NCBI RefSeq assembly: GCF_026427355.1
Contig: NZ_CP102665.1
Location: 62,001 to 126,000 of the forward strand
DNA length: 64,000 bases
Origin: Sphingobium sp. JS3065
GTDB lineage: Bacteria; Pseudomonadota; Alphaproteobacteria; Sphingomonadales; Sphingomonadaceae
Direction: 5' to 3'
A model generated the notes under the pieces. The model ran no database searches. It was not told where the DNA came from and worked only from the letters and a program-made list of their open reading frames with translations. The position numbers were made by a program, and so were the translations under genes. Shown here piece by piece: positions 28,482 to 37,393 of this stretch. How positions within the stretch are numbered: position 1 is the first letter of the stretch; each line of letters begins with the position of its first letter.

Positions 28482-29357
28482 CTATTTCGTATCGGCGCTC
28501 TCAAGCGCGAGGCCGACCTCAACTTCCATTCGCCGGAGCGCGGCGATGCCTGAATGCTCGGCTGCGGCAGATGCTTCCGTCCAGCCATGCTCTAGTTCGA
28601 TCAGACCGTCCGCTTTGCCGTCCCGGACGGCTTGCGCCAGGAAGCGGACCAGATCGAGCGTTCCTGTTCCGGGTGCGATCCGTCCAGGCATGTCGGCCAG
28701 TTGCACCGTGGAAACATAGTCGCGCGCCAATTCCCAGGCCGCGTGAATGTCGCCATCCATATCCTGGACATGGCCGGTGTCGAATATCAGGCGCACAGCC
28801 GGATGTCCGGTCTTCTCCAGGAAGCTGACCGCCGCCTCCGTCGTCCTCAGCAGCAGGTTAGGAAGCGCGATCATATGTTCGATCCCGATGACCAAACCGG
28901 CGGCAGCCGCGCGGTCGCCCGCCCGTCGCATATGCTCGGCGGCTGCCTTTTCCTGTTCAAGCCAGGGGAGATCGGGCGTTCCTTGCAGAACCACTTCAAC
29001 CGTCTTGCTGCCGACCCTGTTCGCCAGGGCAATCGAACGATCCAGATTCCGTTCGATTTCGGTCCAGGCCGATCGCCCATCGCGCGCGAAAAGCGCGGTG
29101 AACATGACATCGAAAGGAGCGTAGGTGATACCTCCGCTTTCCAGGTCATGCTGGCGCAGGGCCGAGATCAGGTCCTCGATCTCCGCTTCCGGACGGCTGA
29201 TCATCCAGGGGTCGAAGATCCCGGCAAATCCCTGTTGCGCGGCGAAGGCGATATGATCGGCCGGGTTGATGGTTCCGACGCTTTGCCGGAAAAGCGGTTC
29301 GGTCTGGGTGATATATCCCAGATGTGGCGCAAAGCGCAGAGATAGGTCGTTGCTCAT
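28482..29357 (-). CDS. TIM-barrel sugar-phosphate isomerase/epimerase-like protein
   Basis: The 291-residue product belongs to the xylose isomerase-like TIM-barrel superfamily (AP endonuclease 2 family). The metal-binding acidic and His residues appear in order: TVEVVLQG, then VIGIEHMIAL, then IFDTGHVQDMD, then LIELEHGW. Members isomerise or epimerise alpha-hydroxy ketones, as hydroxypyruvate isomerase and inosose dehydratase do. The start overlaps the stop of the GMC gene (ATGA at 29354-29357), so they are coupled and probably act on consecutive intermediates. A keto-enol or ketol isomerase acting beside a ThDP enzyme would make chemical sense (inference). Confidence 0.85.
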   Translation of the reverse strand: MSNDLSLRFAPHLGYITQTEPLFRQSVGTINPADHIAFAAQQGFAGIFDPWMISRPEAEIEDLISALRQHDLESGGITYAPFDVMFTALFARDGRSAWTEIERNLDRSIALANRVGSKTVEVVLQGTPDLPWLEQEKAAAEHMRRAGDRAAAAGLVIGIEHMIALPNLLLRTTEAAVSFLEKTGHPAVRLIFDTGHVQDMDGDIHAAWELARDYVSTVQLADMPGRIAPGTGTLDLVRFLAQAVRDGKADGLIELEHGWTEASAAAEHSGIAALRRMEVEVGLALESADTK

Positions 29358-31051
29358 GCGCGATCGTCCTCCAGGATCATGTTTGAGGCCTTTTCAGCGG
29401 CCATCATCACTGGGATATTCGTTCCTGCCGCCATGAGGGTGGGGAAGATGGAGGTGTCGACGACGCGCAGCCCGTCCACGCCGACCACGCGGCAGCGCGA
29501 GTCGGTGACGGTGGTGTCCTGGCCCGGATCGCCCATGCGGCAGGTTCCGGCGGAATGCCCGCCAGCGAGGGTGGACTGGGCCACCTGCGTTCTCACAGCC
29601 TCCGGATCGTCGATGATCTCCTTCAGGTCGCGTCCCGCCTTGGCAAGGAAGCGGTCGCGGAGCGGGCCGGGGGCGGACAGTCCGATTGCGCCCGCGACGC
29701 TGAGCATCTGTGCCTGCCAGTCATTCTGCATGAGCTTGAAAACCAGCGGCGAAGCGTAGTTGGGAAGGAAGCTGAGGTTCACCAGCCTGGCCACCGGCGC
29801 TGCATTCACGAGGTTCGCGACGAAGTGCAGGCTGCCGATCATGCGGTCCATGTCGCGCTGATCGCTCAGAAAATTGAAGTTTACGTCCAGATTGCCCGCG
29901 GGCTCAATCCTTACGGAGCCGGTCGAATAGACTTTGTTGAGGAGGATCATCAGGTTCGCCACCTGAGCGGCAAGGGGATCCCAGTTCAACTGGTTCGGTG
30001 TGCGTTCCCACACGTCCAGCATCATGTCGGTCGGTGGGCAGCCCGGCACCTTGGACGAATAGCGGACCAGCATGGGGCAGGGGTGGGGTACCGCACGGGT
30101 CTGCCGCCCCTCGGGCTTGAGATGGGCGCCGATGGTCAGGAAGGGGTGATTGATCAGGTTCGTGCCGACACCGCGCCGGTCCGCAACGACGGGAATACCC
30201 GCTGCTGTCAAATCGGCCGCGGGGCCGATCCCCGACTTCATCAGGAAAGCAGGCGAGTGGATCGCTCCCATGCAGACGATCGTCTCGGCAGCCATGATCC
30301 GGGTCACGCGCCCATTCTGCTCGACCTCAGCGCCGACGACGCGTCGCCCGTCGAACAGGAGCCGCTGCCCGGTCGTCTCGGTGCGGATCGACAGGTTAGG
30401 GCGCGCCCTGACCTGCGGCGTAAGATAGGCGTCGGCCGCCGATTGCCGTTGCGGACCGTCCGCGTTGAGGGGCACGGCGCCATAGCCGTCGCCCTGTTCG
30501 ATGTTGAAGTCGGGAATTTCCTTGATCCCCCGACCCTCCAGCGCGGTGGCGATCGCCTGGCTCAGGCCGCTCCATTTCGTGGAATCGACGCGCCGGAGGT
30601 GCAAGGGACCGTCGCGGCCATGATCTTCCCCGTCAAAGTCATGATCGGTTTCCAGCTTCTTGAAAAAAGGCAGCACCTCTTCCCAGCTCCAGCCCGTCAC
30701 GCCCAATTGCCGCCACTCGTCATAGTCGGACACGAGGCCGCGCAGGGCGTGCATGCCGTTGATCGACGATCCACCGCCCAGAACGCGCGCCGCCAGCAGC
30801 GGCAGGCCTGGCCCCGATGCGTTGGTCTTGGCGATCATGTTCGGCCAGAATAGCCGTGGGTTGCCCATGGTGCGGACGCGTGCGTCCCGCACGACCGCGC
30901 CGTCCGCATCGGGGCCGGGAGCATGGCCCGCTTCCACAAGGATAACGTCGGCGGAAACTTGTTCGCTCAGGCGGCTGGCGAGCACGCAACCCGCCGAACC
31001 GCCGCCCAAAACCAGATAATCACATGTCGCCTCGAATGTCGCGGCTTCCAT
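29354..31051 (-). CDS. GMC family FAD-dependent oxidoreductase
   Basis: The 565-residue product has the FAD-binding GGGSAGCVLASRLSE near residue 16, the GMC signature region LGGGSSINGM near residue 92, the second signature GAIHSPAFLMKSGIG near residue 270, and the C-terminal active-site segment GGHSAGTCRMG with VDTSIFPTLMAAGTN. The catalytic His is the one in GHSAGT. The family oxidises primary or secondary alcohols (choline, glucose, long-chain or terpenoid alcohols). A ribosome-binding site AGGAGAGG precedes the start. It sits 135 bases downstream of the ThDP gene and is coupled to the TIM-barrel gene. The substrate is not readable. Confidence 0.9.
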   Translation of the reverse strand: MEAATFEATCDYLVLGGGSAGCVLASRLSEQVSADVILVEAGHAPGPDADGAVVRDARVRTMGNPRLFWPNMIAKTNASGPGLPLLAARVLGGGSSINGMHALRGLVSDYDEWRQLGVTGWSWEEVLPFFKKLETDHDFDGEDHGRDGPLHLRRVDSTKWSGLSQAIATALEGRGIKEIPDFNIEQGDGYGAVPLNADGPQRQSAADAYLTPQVRARPNLSIRTETTGQRLLFDGRRVVGAEVEQNGRVTRIMAAETIVCMGAIHSPAFLMKSGIGPAADLTAAGIPVVADRRGVGTNLINHPFLTIGAHLKPEGRQTRAVPHPCPMLVRYSSKVPGCPPTDMMLDVWERTPNQLNWDPLAAQVANLMILLNKVYSTGSVRIEPAGNLDVNFNFLSDQRDMDRMIGSLHFVANLVNAAPVARLVNLSFLPNYASPLVFKLMQNDWQAQMLSVAGAIGLSAPGPLRDRFLAKAGRDLKEIIDDPEAVRTQVAQSTLAGGHSAGTCRMGDPGQDTTVTDSRCRVVGVDGLRVVDTSIFPTLMAAGTNIPVMMAAEKASNMILEDDRA

Positions 31052-31137
31052 TTCAACCTCTCCTGGCTGCGTTCATGCGCAGCCATATATAGTAGCGGCG
31101 GGGTCTTGCCCGTCTTGGATAACGTTGCGGCCCAGCC

Positions 31138-32958
31138 TGCCGAAGTGTCCGGGCGCTTGTGTGCCCGGCGCCACCTGTTGTTGAATTCAAGCGGGCCAGC
31201 TCCCTTCGAGGGGGGGACCCATATGGGCACCGGCGCCCTGTTGCGGCTTGCGGTCGGAGAGGATGGGGATGACGTCGCGGATGGCGCGGCGGATGCGGGT
31301 TTCCGGATCGGTCCACACGTCGAGTATGTAGCTGCCCTCGGCCGCGATCGCGCGCTCCAGGGCGGCGGGCAGGTCGGCCGGGTTGGTGACCCGCTCGCCC
31401 TCGACGCCCTGCGCCTTGGCCAGCGCCACGAAGTCGGTGCTTTCGGGCAGGTCCACCCACGGGTTCTGGATGCCCCACAGGCTCATGCCCTGGCGGTTGG
31501 CATAGAGGCAGTGATTATTGTCGATGATCACGATCAGCTTGATCTTGCGCTCGGCCAGCGTGGAAAGCTCCATGCAGTCATAGTAGAAGCCGCCGTCGCC
31601 ATGATAGCTCACCACCGTCCGTTCAGGCGCCGCCAGCTTGGCCCCGATGGCGATGGGCAGGCCTGCGCCCAGCGACATGTAGCGCGAACCGAGCGGCATC
31701 GGGGTGACATTCTTGTAGTGGAAGGAGCGGTACAGCATGAAGGCCTGTCCGCCGCTGTCGCCGACGACGAGCGAGTTGTCGGGCAGCAGCTTGGACATCT
31801 GGTCGATCAGATAATATTGATTGACCTTCTTCTCCGATCCGCCGTCGCTGCACAGCTGCGCATGATAATCATACCATGACTGCTTGGATGCCGCGATGGC
31901 GTCGAGATCGGCCGCGCCGGCCCCCGGGGCGATGCTGTTCTTCTCGACGCTGTCGAGCAGTTGCTGGAGGACGATCCTGGCATGACCGGTGACGCCCAGG
32001 GTCGGCTGGAAGATCTTGCCGAGCTGGTTGGGATCGACATCGATCTGGATGACGTTCTTTGGCTTTTCGATGTTCCAGGCGCCGGTGGTCATCTGCGAGA
32101 AGGTGGTGCCAATGGCGATCCAGAGATCCGATTTCTGCACCAGTTCGTTGGCGCTGACCCAACCGAACGAGCCGACCACGCCCGCGAACAGGGGATGCTC
32201 GTCGGAAATGGCGCCACGGCCGCCCCAGGATGTCGACACCACGGGGATCTGCAAGGCTTCGGCAAAGGCCTGGAGTTCCGCAGTCGCGTCGGCGAGATGA
32301 ATGCCGCCGCCCACGAAGAGTACGGGTGCGCTGGCCTTGCCGATCATGTCGAGGATGCGCAAGATCGTCGCCTCCGACGCGGCGGGCGGTTCGGGCAGGG
32401 TCAGCGGTTCCGCGACGCAGGCGGTCTCATGGGTCAGCGCCTGGAAGGCGATGTCGAGGACCGCCGAGCCCGGACGGCCGGTGCTGGCCGCCAGAACCGC
32501 CTGGCGCACCGCGAGCGGCAGGTCATCGGCGATGACCGCCTTGCGGGCCTGCTTGGCGATCGGCTTGAAGGCGGGCAACAGCTCGGCTGAATCCTGCAGC
32601 CCTTCGCGAAAGTCCAGAGAACTGTCCAGGTTGACGTCCATCATGAAGAAAGGCGTGCTGTCGGTCTTCGCTGCATAGACCACCGGGCTTGCGTGCAGCG
32701 CGCCGACGCAGTGGAACAGGCAGGCCGATGCCGCCCGGCCCTTGACCCGGTTGTAGCCATAGGAAATCCACGCGCCAGACAGTTCCGTGCGCGCATTCAT
32801 GTTCGCCATGCCGCTCGTCGCAACATGATGGATCACCGCGCCCGTGCCACCACCCGAATAGCCGATCACCAGCTCCACGTTCGACGCATGAAGCGCCTCA
32901 ACAACCGCCTGTCCACCCGATCGCGCCTCCTGGAAATGACCCATCGCCCGGTCGCTGG
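31138..32958. repeat. Copy 1 of an 1821-bp inverted repeat
   Basis: This segment is the reverse complement of 35389-37209 with only a few differences; I found single-base changes at the 3' end (near 31143, 31190 and 31205) and none elsewhere by comparing translations in several frames. It covers nearly all of the ThDP gene from codon 10 on, and about 48 bases after its stop. The copies are 2.43 kb apart and could recombine to invert the segment that carries the enoyl-CoA hydratase and MarR genes. Confidence 0.93.
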
Positions 32959-32986
32959 ATGTGGTTTCTATTGTCTCGATACCCAC
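31187..32986 (-). CDS. ThDP-dependent enzyme, copy 1
   Basis: I start at GTG 32986, where AGGAGA lies about nine bases upstream. This gives 599 residues, exactly the length of copy 2; a TTG start at 33019 would break that agreement. The N-terminal PYR domain has the conserved cofactor-activating Glu68 in NARTELSGAW. The PP domain has the ThDP-binding GDGGFYYDCMEL near residue 463 and NN near residue 491 (IIDNNHCLYANRQG). This layout is shared by acetolactate synthase, benzoylformate decarboxylase, benzaldehyde lyase and cyclohexane-1,2-dione hydrolase; I cannot choose among them. From codon 11 on the protein is identical to copy 2. It heads the minus-strand operon with the GMC oxidoreductase and SDRs, suggesting C-C bond cleavage of an acyloin, diketone or oxo acid. 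Confidence 0.9.
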   Translation of the reverse strand: MGIETIETTSSDRAMGHFQEARSGGQAVVEALHASNVELVIGYSGGGTGAVIHHVATSGMANMNARTELSGAWISYGYNRVKGRAASACLFHCVGALHASPVVYAAKTDSTPFFMMDVNLDSSLDFREGLQDSAELLPAFKPIAKQARKAVIADDLPLAVRQAVLAASTGRPGSAVLDIAFQALTHETACVAEPLTLPEPPAASEATILRILDMIGKASAPVLFVGGGIHLADATAELQAFAEALQIPVVSTSWGGRGAISDEHPLFAGVVGSFGWVSANELVQKSDLWIAIGTTFSQMTTGAWNIEKPKNVIQIDVDPNQLGKIFQPTLGVTGHARIVLQQLLDSVEKNSIAPGAGAADLDAIAASKQSWYDYHAQLCSDGGSEKKVNQYYLIDQMSKLLPDNSLVVGDSGGQAFMLYRSFHYKNVTPMPLGSRYMSLGAGLPIAIGAKLAAPERTVVSYHGDGGFYYDCMELSTLAERKIKLIVIIDNNHCLYANRQGMSLWGIQNPWVDLPESTDFVALAKAQGVEGERVTNPADLPAALERAIAAEGSYILDVWTDPETRIRRAIRDVIPILSDRKPQQGAGAHMGPPLEGSWPA

Positions 32987-33521
32987 GTGCTGAACTCTCC
33001 TGTCGCTTTCGACTCCCAATTAATACCTTACAGCGATAACTGTCAATTTACTTTCATATATTGGTCGCGATGACGGGTGAGCCTGCCGCCTCGATGATAG
33101 ACCTAATTATGATATAAACGATTGTAATATAATAAATTTTGTGCATTTAATCCAATAGCATTGGCAAAATAAGCTTTTGCTTCGCCGAGTGTCGAGTGCA
33201 AACTTTCGTCGGCAAATGGACAAAGTGAGAGCCGTCAGCGGTTCATGTGCGCGCTGACTACGGACGCAAGGCTTCGCTTATCCGGCTCACACCATAGCTG
33301 GAAGGCGATGGCGACACCGTCGTCAGGGTTGTGCACACTCAAGGGTTGACGAGAGGTCCGGCCAAGGTCAATGTTAGAGTCCGCGTCCGTCCACTCCTCA
33401 CGGGCCTGCAGTTCATGTGCAGCCAATGGCTTATCGCATCGACAATCCCATCGCCGCCAAGCGGAGGGAGTATGCAGGTTCGTCGCGAATAGGGGGGGGT
33501 GCAAAGACCTTGCAAAGACCT
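32987..33521. other. AT-rich upstream region of ThDP copy 1, no convincing gene
   Basis: The part at 33090-33190 is markedly AT-rich and should hold the promoter of the minus-strand operon. A minus-strand frame at 33235-33525 starts at a GTG overlapping the enoyl-CoA hydratase stop and ends VVSAHMNR; its C-terminal half (GVAIAFQLWCEPDKRSLASV) looks protein-like, but I recognise no family and do not call it a gene. Confidence 0.4.
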
Positions 33522-34253
33522 TCACGTCTTGCCTCCGAAACGGGTGAAGCTCTTCTCGGCTACGGGCGAAGTCGTTGCGTTCAAAAACAGGCGGTTCGCT
33601 TCGATGTCGAGCCGTTCTTCAGGCACGAAGCTGCTGAAGAAGGTCTTCACGGCACCCGCCTGCCATCGCGGCAGGGCGGCAAGCCGCTCGGCTAGAACGA
33701 TAGCAGCTTCAAGAGGGCGATCCTCCACAAGGTCTGCAAGCCCGCAGGCTTGCGCCTCAGTCCCGGAAAGAGTGTCGATCCCCCAGCACAGGCGCCGCGC
33801 GGCGGGAACGCCGATGCGACTGATTATGGCGCCGATTCCCCAGGCGGGGAAGAGCCCTATCGGCACTTCGGGCATGCTCCACTTCGCGGCGGCGTCGGTG
33901 ATGACGATATCGCAACTCGCCGCCAGCGTAAGCCCACCCCCGATCGCAAATCCATGCACCGCGGCTATCACAGGCTTGGCGCTTTGCCCGATCATTCGGG
34001 CCACTTGGCCGGAATCAGCCTCAAAGCGCTGGCGGTCGGCCGGCGACATAGCGGCAAGACCCGTCAAATCGCTACCGGCGCAAAAGCCCCGCCCTGTTCC
34101 CGTCAGGATGATCGCTCCAAGGTCATCATCATGGTCTGCATCGCGAACGGTCTCGATTAAAGACGATACCACCGCATCCGACATCGCATTGCGTTGTTCC
34201 GGTCTATCCAGAAAAATCGTCAGTACCGCTCCAAACCTCTCTGTCTTGATCAT
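33522..34253 (-). CDS. Enoyl-CoA hydratase/isomerase family protein
   Basis: The 243-residue product is a complete crotonase-fold protein. It has the oxyanion-hole segments FCAGSDLTGL near residue 57 and HGFAIGGGLTLAASCD near residue 100, and a Glu in WSMPEVPIGLFP near residue 129 that fits one of the two catalytic acids. It would hydrate or isomerise an acyl-CoA double bond in ring-cleavage product degradation. It lies inside the segment bounded by the ThDP inverted repeats, on the same strand as the MarR gene. A start with AAAGGGA upstream is clear. Confidence 0.88.
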   Translation of the reverse strand: MIKTERFGAVLTIFLDRPEQRNAMSDAVVSSLIETVRDADHDDDLGAIILTGTGRGFCAGSDLTGLAAMSPADRQRFEADSGQVARMIGQSAKPVIAAVHGFAIGGGLTLAASCDIVITDAAAKWSMPEVPIGLFPAWGIGAIISRIGVPAARRLCWGIDTLSGTEAQACGLADLVEDRPLEAAIVLAERLAALPRWQAGAVKTFFSSFVPEERLDIEANRLFLNATTSPVAEKSFTRFGGKT

Positions 34254-34563
34254 TCAAGTCCCTTTCCAACGGCAGATAATTGGCCGAACCGATGCATCCA
34301 AGGATCAGCCTTATCTCCGTTTTGAACGCTGGCAGCCGTCGGTAGGACGATGACCATGACTGCCGGTAATGGCGAAGGCGGCAACGCACATCGGGCTTGC
34401 AAGTCAGTTCAAAGAGGAAAATCAGGAGGTCACGTCACCAGCCCCATGACCGTATAATTCAAGCTGAATAGCCTCCGGTAATCGCGGGTCTCAGCCACGA
34501 ATTAGGCCTATATCGATCAAAATGCTCTCAAGACACATAAAGCAGAACTGTATAGCGCTTGCT
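34254..34563. other. Intergenic stretch between enoyl-CoA hydratase and MarR genes
   Basis: About 310 bases on the minus strand between MarR and the hydratase. I see no gene and no strong hairpin; it probably holds a separate promoter for the hydratase. Confidence 0.35.
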
Positions 34564-35091
34564 CTAACCTTCTAAGGCCTCGGCTTTAACGCGCTTGGAA
34601 GAAGAAGCTTTTGTTGAGCCGGGCTGCTTGGGTGCATTCTGCTGGGTTGAAGCGGGCAGCGCCTTCAAAATGGGCGGCTCGCCCCAGGCCCCCTCCAGAG
34701 CCTCATGGAACGCCTTCATCCGGCGTGCCCCAATCCTCCCCTCCAATTCCGCTTCAAGGGCCTTAAAGATCCGGGCGCATAGATCCTCCTCGTCATCCAG
34801 ATCCTGCTTGAGCCGAGCGACGCGCGATCGGCGGTCTTCCGGGTTTTCAGTTACGACTATGATGTCACGCTGGCTGAGTTCAGCCAAAATTTGGCTGACC
34901 GCCTGCCGGGACACGCCCAAATTACGAGCGATGTTGCTGGCCTTCGTTTCGCCGGCCGCCATATTGGCAATGACGAGAGCCTCCGCCCGCGTCAAAGAGG
35001 GGCCGTCATTGGCCTCGAGCGCCTGCTGGAAAGCGTCATGAAACCAGTTGATTCGTTTCGTGAGGATCGAGATCAGAGACAAAAGAGGCAC
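34564..35091 (-). CDS. MarR family transcriptional regulator
   Basis: The 175-residue product begins at GTG 35091 and contains a winged helix-turn-helix around residues 32-90 (RAEALVIANMAAGETKASNI, then NLGVSRQAVSQILAELSQRD, then a wing with ENPEDRRSRVARL). The D-R-R-S-R-x-x-x-L wing is the MarR hallmark. The last 30 residues are a Lys/Ser-rich tail. It is divergent from ThDP copy 2, and a perfect inverted repeat lies in the shared promoter region at 35297. MarR regulators of catabolic operons normally respond to a pathway aromatic or its CoA ester. Confidence 0.88.
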   Translation of the reverse strand: MPLLSLISILTKRINWFHDAFQQALEANDGPSLTRAEALVIANMAAGETKASNIARNLGVSRQAVSQILAELSQRDIIVVTENPEDRRSRVARLKQDLDDEEDLCARIFKALEAELEGRIGARRMKAFHEALEGAWGEPPILKALPASTQQNAPKQPGSTKASSSKRVKAEALEG

Positions 35092-35296
35092 TTTCTCAAG
35101 TTGGACGTTAGCAAGAAAATAGACATTTGGTTGAGTTTCGCAAGCTTGGGGAGGTTTCTAACACGGTCATGCCTGAATGAGAAGGCAGGCCATGTTGGCT
35201 GCGAGGCCTAGCGCCTTGAAAATATACCTCGGCCTTGGCTGGGGAGGCAGCGTCAGGTTCGGCCGAATGCCGTTTCCCAAAGGAAAATACGCCATA

Positions 35297-35313
35297 AACT
35301 TGACATTCAAGTT
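35297..35313. promoter_or_regulatory. Inverted repeat overlapping the promoter of ThDP copy 2, candidate MarR operator
   Basis: AACTTGA-CAT-TCAAGTT is a perfect 7-bp palindrome with three-base centre. It overlaps a TTGACA (35300-35305) that can serve as -35 box of the ThDP copy 2 gene 48 bases downstream. A half-site, TCAAGTT, recurs at 35096 close to the MarR start. Repression of both genes by the adjacent MarR is the obvious model. Confidence 0.5.
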
Positions 35314-35360
35314 AATTGCCATTCTGATGGAGGGCAATCAGCTAAGCGTGGAGAGATGCC

Positions 35361-37160
35361 GTGAAAGACGACAAGGTGGATGGTGCTGCCAGCGACCGGG
35401 CGATGGGTCATTTCCAGGAGGCGCGATCGGGTGGACAGGCGGTTGTTGAGGCGCTTCATGCGTCGAACGTGGAGCTGGTGATCGGCTATTCGGGTGGTGG
35501 CACGGGCGCGGTGATCCATCATGTTGCGACGAGCGGCATGGCGAACATGAATGCGCGCACGGAACTGTCTGGCGCGTGGATTTCCTATGGCTACAACCGG
35601 GTCAAGGGCCGGGCGGCATCGGCCTGCCTGTTCCACTGCGTCGGCGCGCTGCACGCAAGCCCGGTGGTCTATGCAGCGAAGACCGACAGCACGCCTTTCT
35701 TCATGATGGACGTCAACCTGGACAGTTCTCTGGACTTTCGCGAAGGGCTGCAGGATTCAGCCGAGCTGTTGCCCGCCTTCAAGCCGATCGCCAAGCAGGC
35801 CCGCAAGGCGGTCATCGCCGATGACCTGCCGCTCGCGGTGCGCCAGGCGGTTCTGGCGGCCAGCACCGGCCGTCCGGGCTCGGCGGTCCTCGACATCGCC
35901 TTCCAGGCGCTGACCCATGAGACCGCCTGCGTCGCGGAACCGCTGACCCTGCCCGAACCGCCCGCCGCGTCGGAGGCGACGATCTTGCGCATCCTCGACA
36001 TGATCGGCAAGGCCAGCGCACCCGTACTCTTCGTGGGCGGCGGCATTCATCTCGCCGACGCGACTGCGGAACTCCAGGCCTTTGCCGAAGCCTTGCAGAT
36101 CCCCGTGGTGTCGACATCCTGGGGCGGCCGTGGCGCCATTTCCGACGAGCATCCCCTGTTCGCGGGCGTGGTCGGCTCGTTCGGTTGGGTCAGCGCCAAC
36201 GAACTGGTGCAGAAATCGGATCTCTGGATCGCCATTGGCACCACCTTCTCGCAGATGACCACCGGCGCCTGGAACATCGAAAAGCCAAAGAACGTCATCC
36301 AGATCGATGTCGATCCCAACCAGCTCGGCAAGATCTTCCAGCCGACCCTGGGCGTCACCGGTCATGCCAGGATCGTCCTCCAGCAACTGCTCGACAGCGT
36401 CGAGAAGAACAGCATCGCCCCGGGGGCCGGCGCGGCCGATCTCGACGCCATCGCGGCATCCAAGCAGTCATGGTATGATTATCATGCGCAGCTGTGCAGC
36501 GACGGCGGATCGGAGAAGAAGGTCAATCAATATTATCTGATCGACCAGATGTCCAAGCTGCTGCCCGACAACTCGCTCGTCGTCGGCGACAGCGGCGGAC
36601 AGGCCTTCATGCTGTACCGCTCCTTCCACTACAAGAATGTCACCCCGATGCCGCTCGGTTCGCGCTACATGTCGCTGGGCGCAGGCCTGCCCATCGCCAT
36701 CGGGGCCAAGCTGGCGGCGCCTGAACGGACGGTGGTGAGCTATCATGGCGACGGCGGCTTCTACTATGACTGCATGGAGCTTTCCACGCTGGCCGAGCGC
36801 AAGATCAAGCTGATCGTGATCATCGACAATAATCACTGCCTCTATGCCAACCGCCAGGGCATGAGCCTGTGGGGCATCCAGAACCCGTGGGTGGACCTGC
36901 CCGAAAGCACCGACTTCGTGGCGCTGGCCAAGGCGCAGGGCGTCGAGGGCGAGCGGGTCACCAACCCGGCCGACCTGCCCGCCGCCCTGGAGCGCGCGAT
37001 CGCGGCCGAGGGCAGCTACATACTCGACGTGTGGACCGATCCGGAAACCCGCATCCGCCGCGCCATCCGCGACGTCATCCCCATCCTCTCCGACCGCAAG
37101 CCGCAACAGGGCGCCGGTGCCCATATGGGTCCCCCTCTCGAAGGGAGCTGGCCTGCTTGA
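35361..37160 (+). CDS. ThDP-dependent enzyme, copy 2
   Basis: The GTG start at 35361 has GGAGAG six bases upstream; the product is 599 residues. Residues from 11 (SDRAMGHFQEARSGG) to the end are identical to copy 1, but the first ten (MKDDKVDGAA) differ from those of copy 1 (MGIETIETTS). Catalytic Glu68 and the ThDP-binding GDG/NN motif are present. The promoter is unrelated to that of copy 1 and contains a likely MarR operator. It is followed by an SDR on the same strand 233 bases away. Two differently regulated genes thus make the same enzyme. Confidence 0.9.
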   Translation: MKDDKVDGAASDRAMGHFQEARSGGQAVVEALHASNVELVIGYSGGGTGAVIHHVATSGMANMNARTELSGAWISYGYNRVKGRAASACLFHCVGALHASPVVYAAKTDSTPFFMMDVNLDSSLDFREGLQDSAELLPAFKPIAKQARKAVIADDLPLAVRQAVLAASTGRPGSAVLDIAFQALTHETACVAEPLTLPEPPAASEATILRILDMIGKASAPVLFVGGGIHLADATAELQAFAEALQIPVVSTSWGGRGAISDEHPLFAGVVGSFGWVSANELVQKSDLWIAIGTTFSQMTTGAWNIEKPKNVIQIDVDPNQLGKIFQPTLGVTGHARIVLQQLLDSVEKNSIAPGAGAADLDAIAASKQSWYDYHAQLCSDGGSEKKVNQYYLIDQMSKLLPDNSLVVGDSGGQAFMLYRSFHYKNVTPMPLGSRYMSLGAGLPIAIGAKLAAPERTVVSYHGDGGFYYDCMELSTLAERKIKLIVIIDNNHCLYANRQGMSLWGIQNPWVDLPESTDFVALAKAQGVEGERVTNPADLPAALERAIAAEGSYILDVWTDPETRIRRAIRDVIPILSDRKPQQGAGAHMGPPLEGSWPA

Positions 37161-37209
37161 ATTCAACAACAGGTGGCGCCGGGCACACAAGCGCCCGGAC
37201 ACTCCGGCA
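35389..37209. repeat. Copy 2 of the 1821-bp inverted repeat
   Basis: Reverse complement of 31138-32958. The left boundary falls within codon 10 of the gene and the right boundary about 49 bases after the stop. A GC-rich stem (CCGGGC with GCCCGG) just after the stop is included in both copies. No insertion-sequence ends or target duplications are visible at the boundaries. Confidence 0.93.
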
Positions 37210-37393
37210 ACAAGGCCCAGGGCTCAGATTGAACAATCAGGCGGGTGACATAATGATTCTGTATGACTGTCGCGTGTGAGCGACGGCGTCTGTGTTTCTC
37301 GCCCAGCCTGAGATATATATTCTGGACGAACCTCTTACGACAAAGCGCCAGTTTCATCGCCCGGCCGATCGAATTGAATGAGGCAGTGCACCA

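Noticed and set aside
29555..30853. A 432-codon frame on the plus strand under the GMC gene
   Set aside because: Antisense of a fully conserved GMC oxidoreductase; no ribosome-binding site and no motif.
33235..33525. A 96-codon minus-strand frame overlapping the enoyl-CoA hydratase stop
   Set aside because: The overlap resembles coupling and the C-terminal half looks protein-like, but there is no ribosome-binding site of note and no family I can name. Left as part of an intergenic region.
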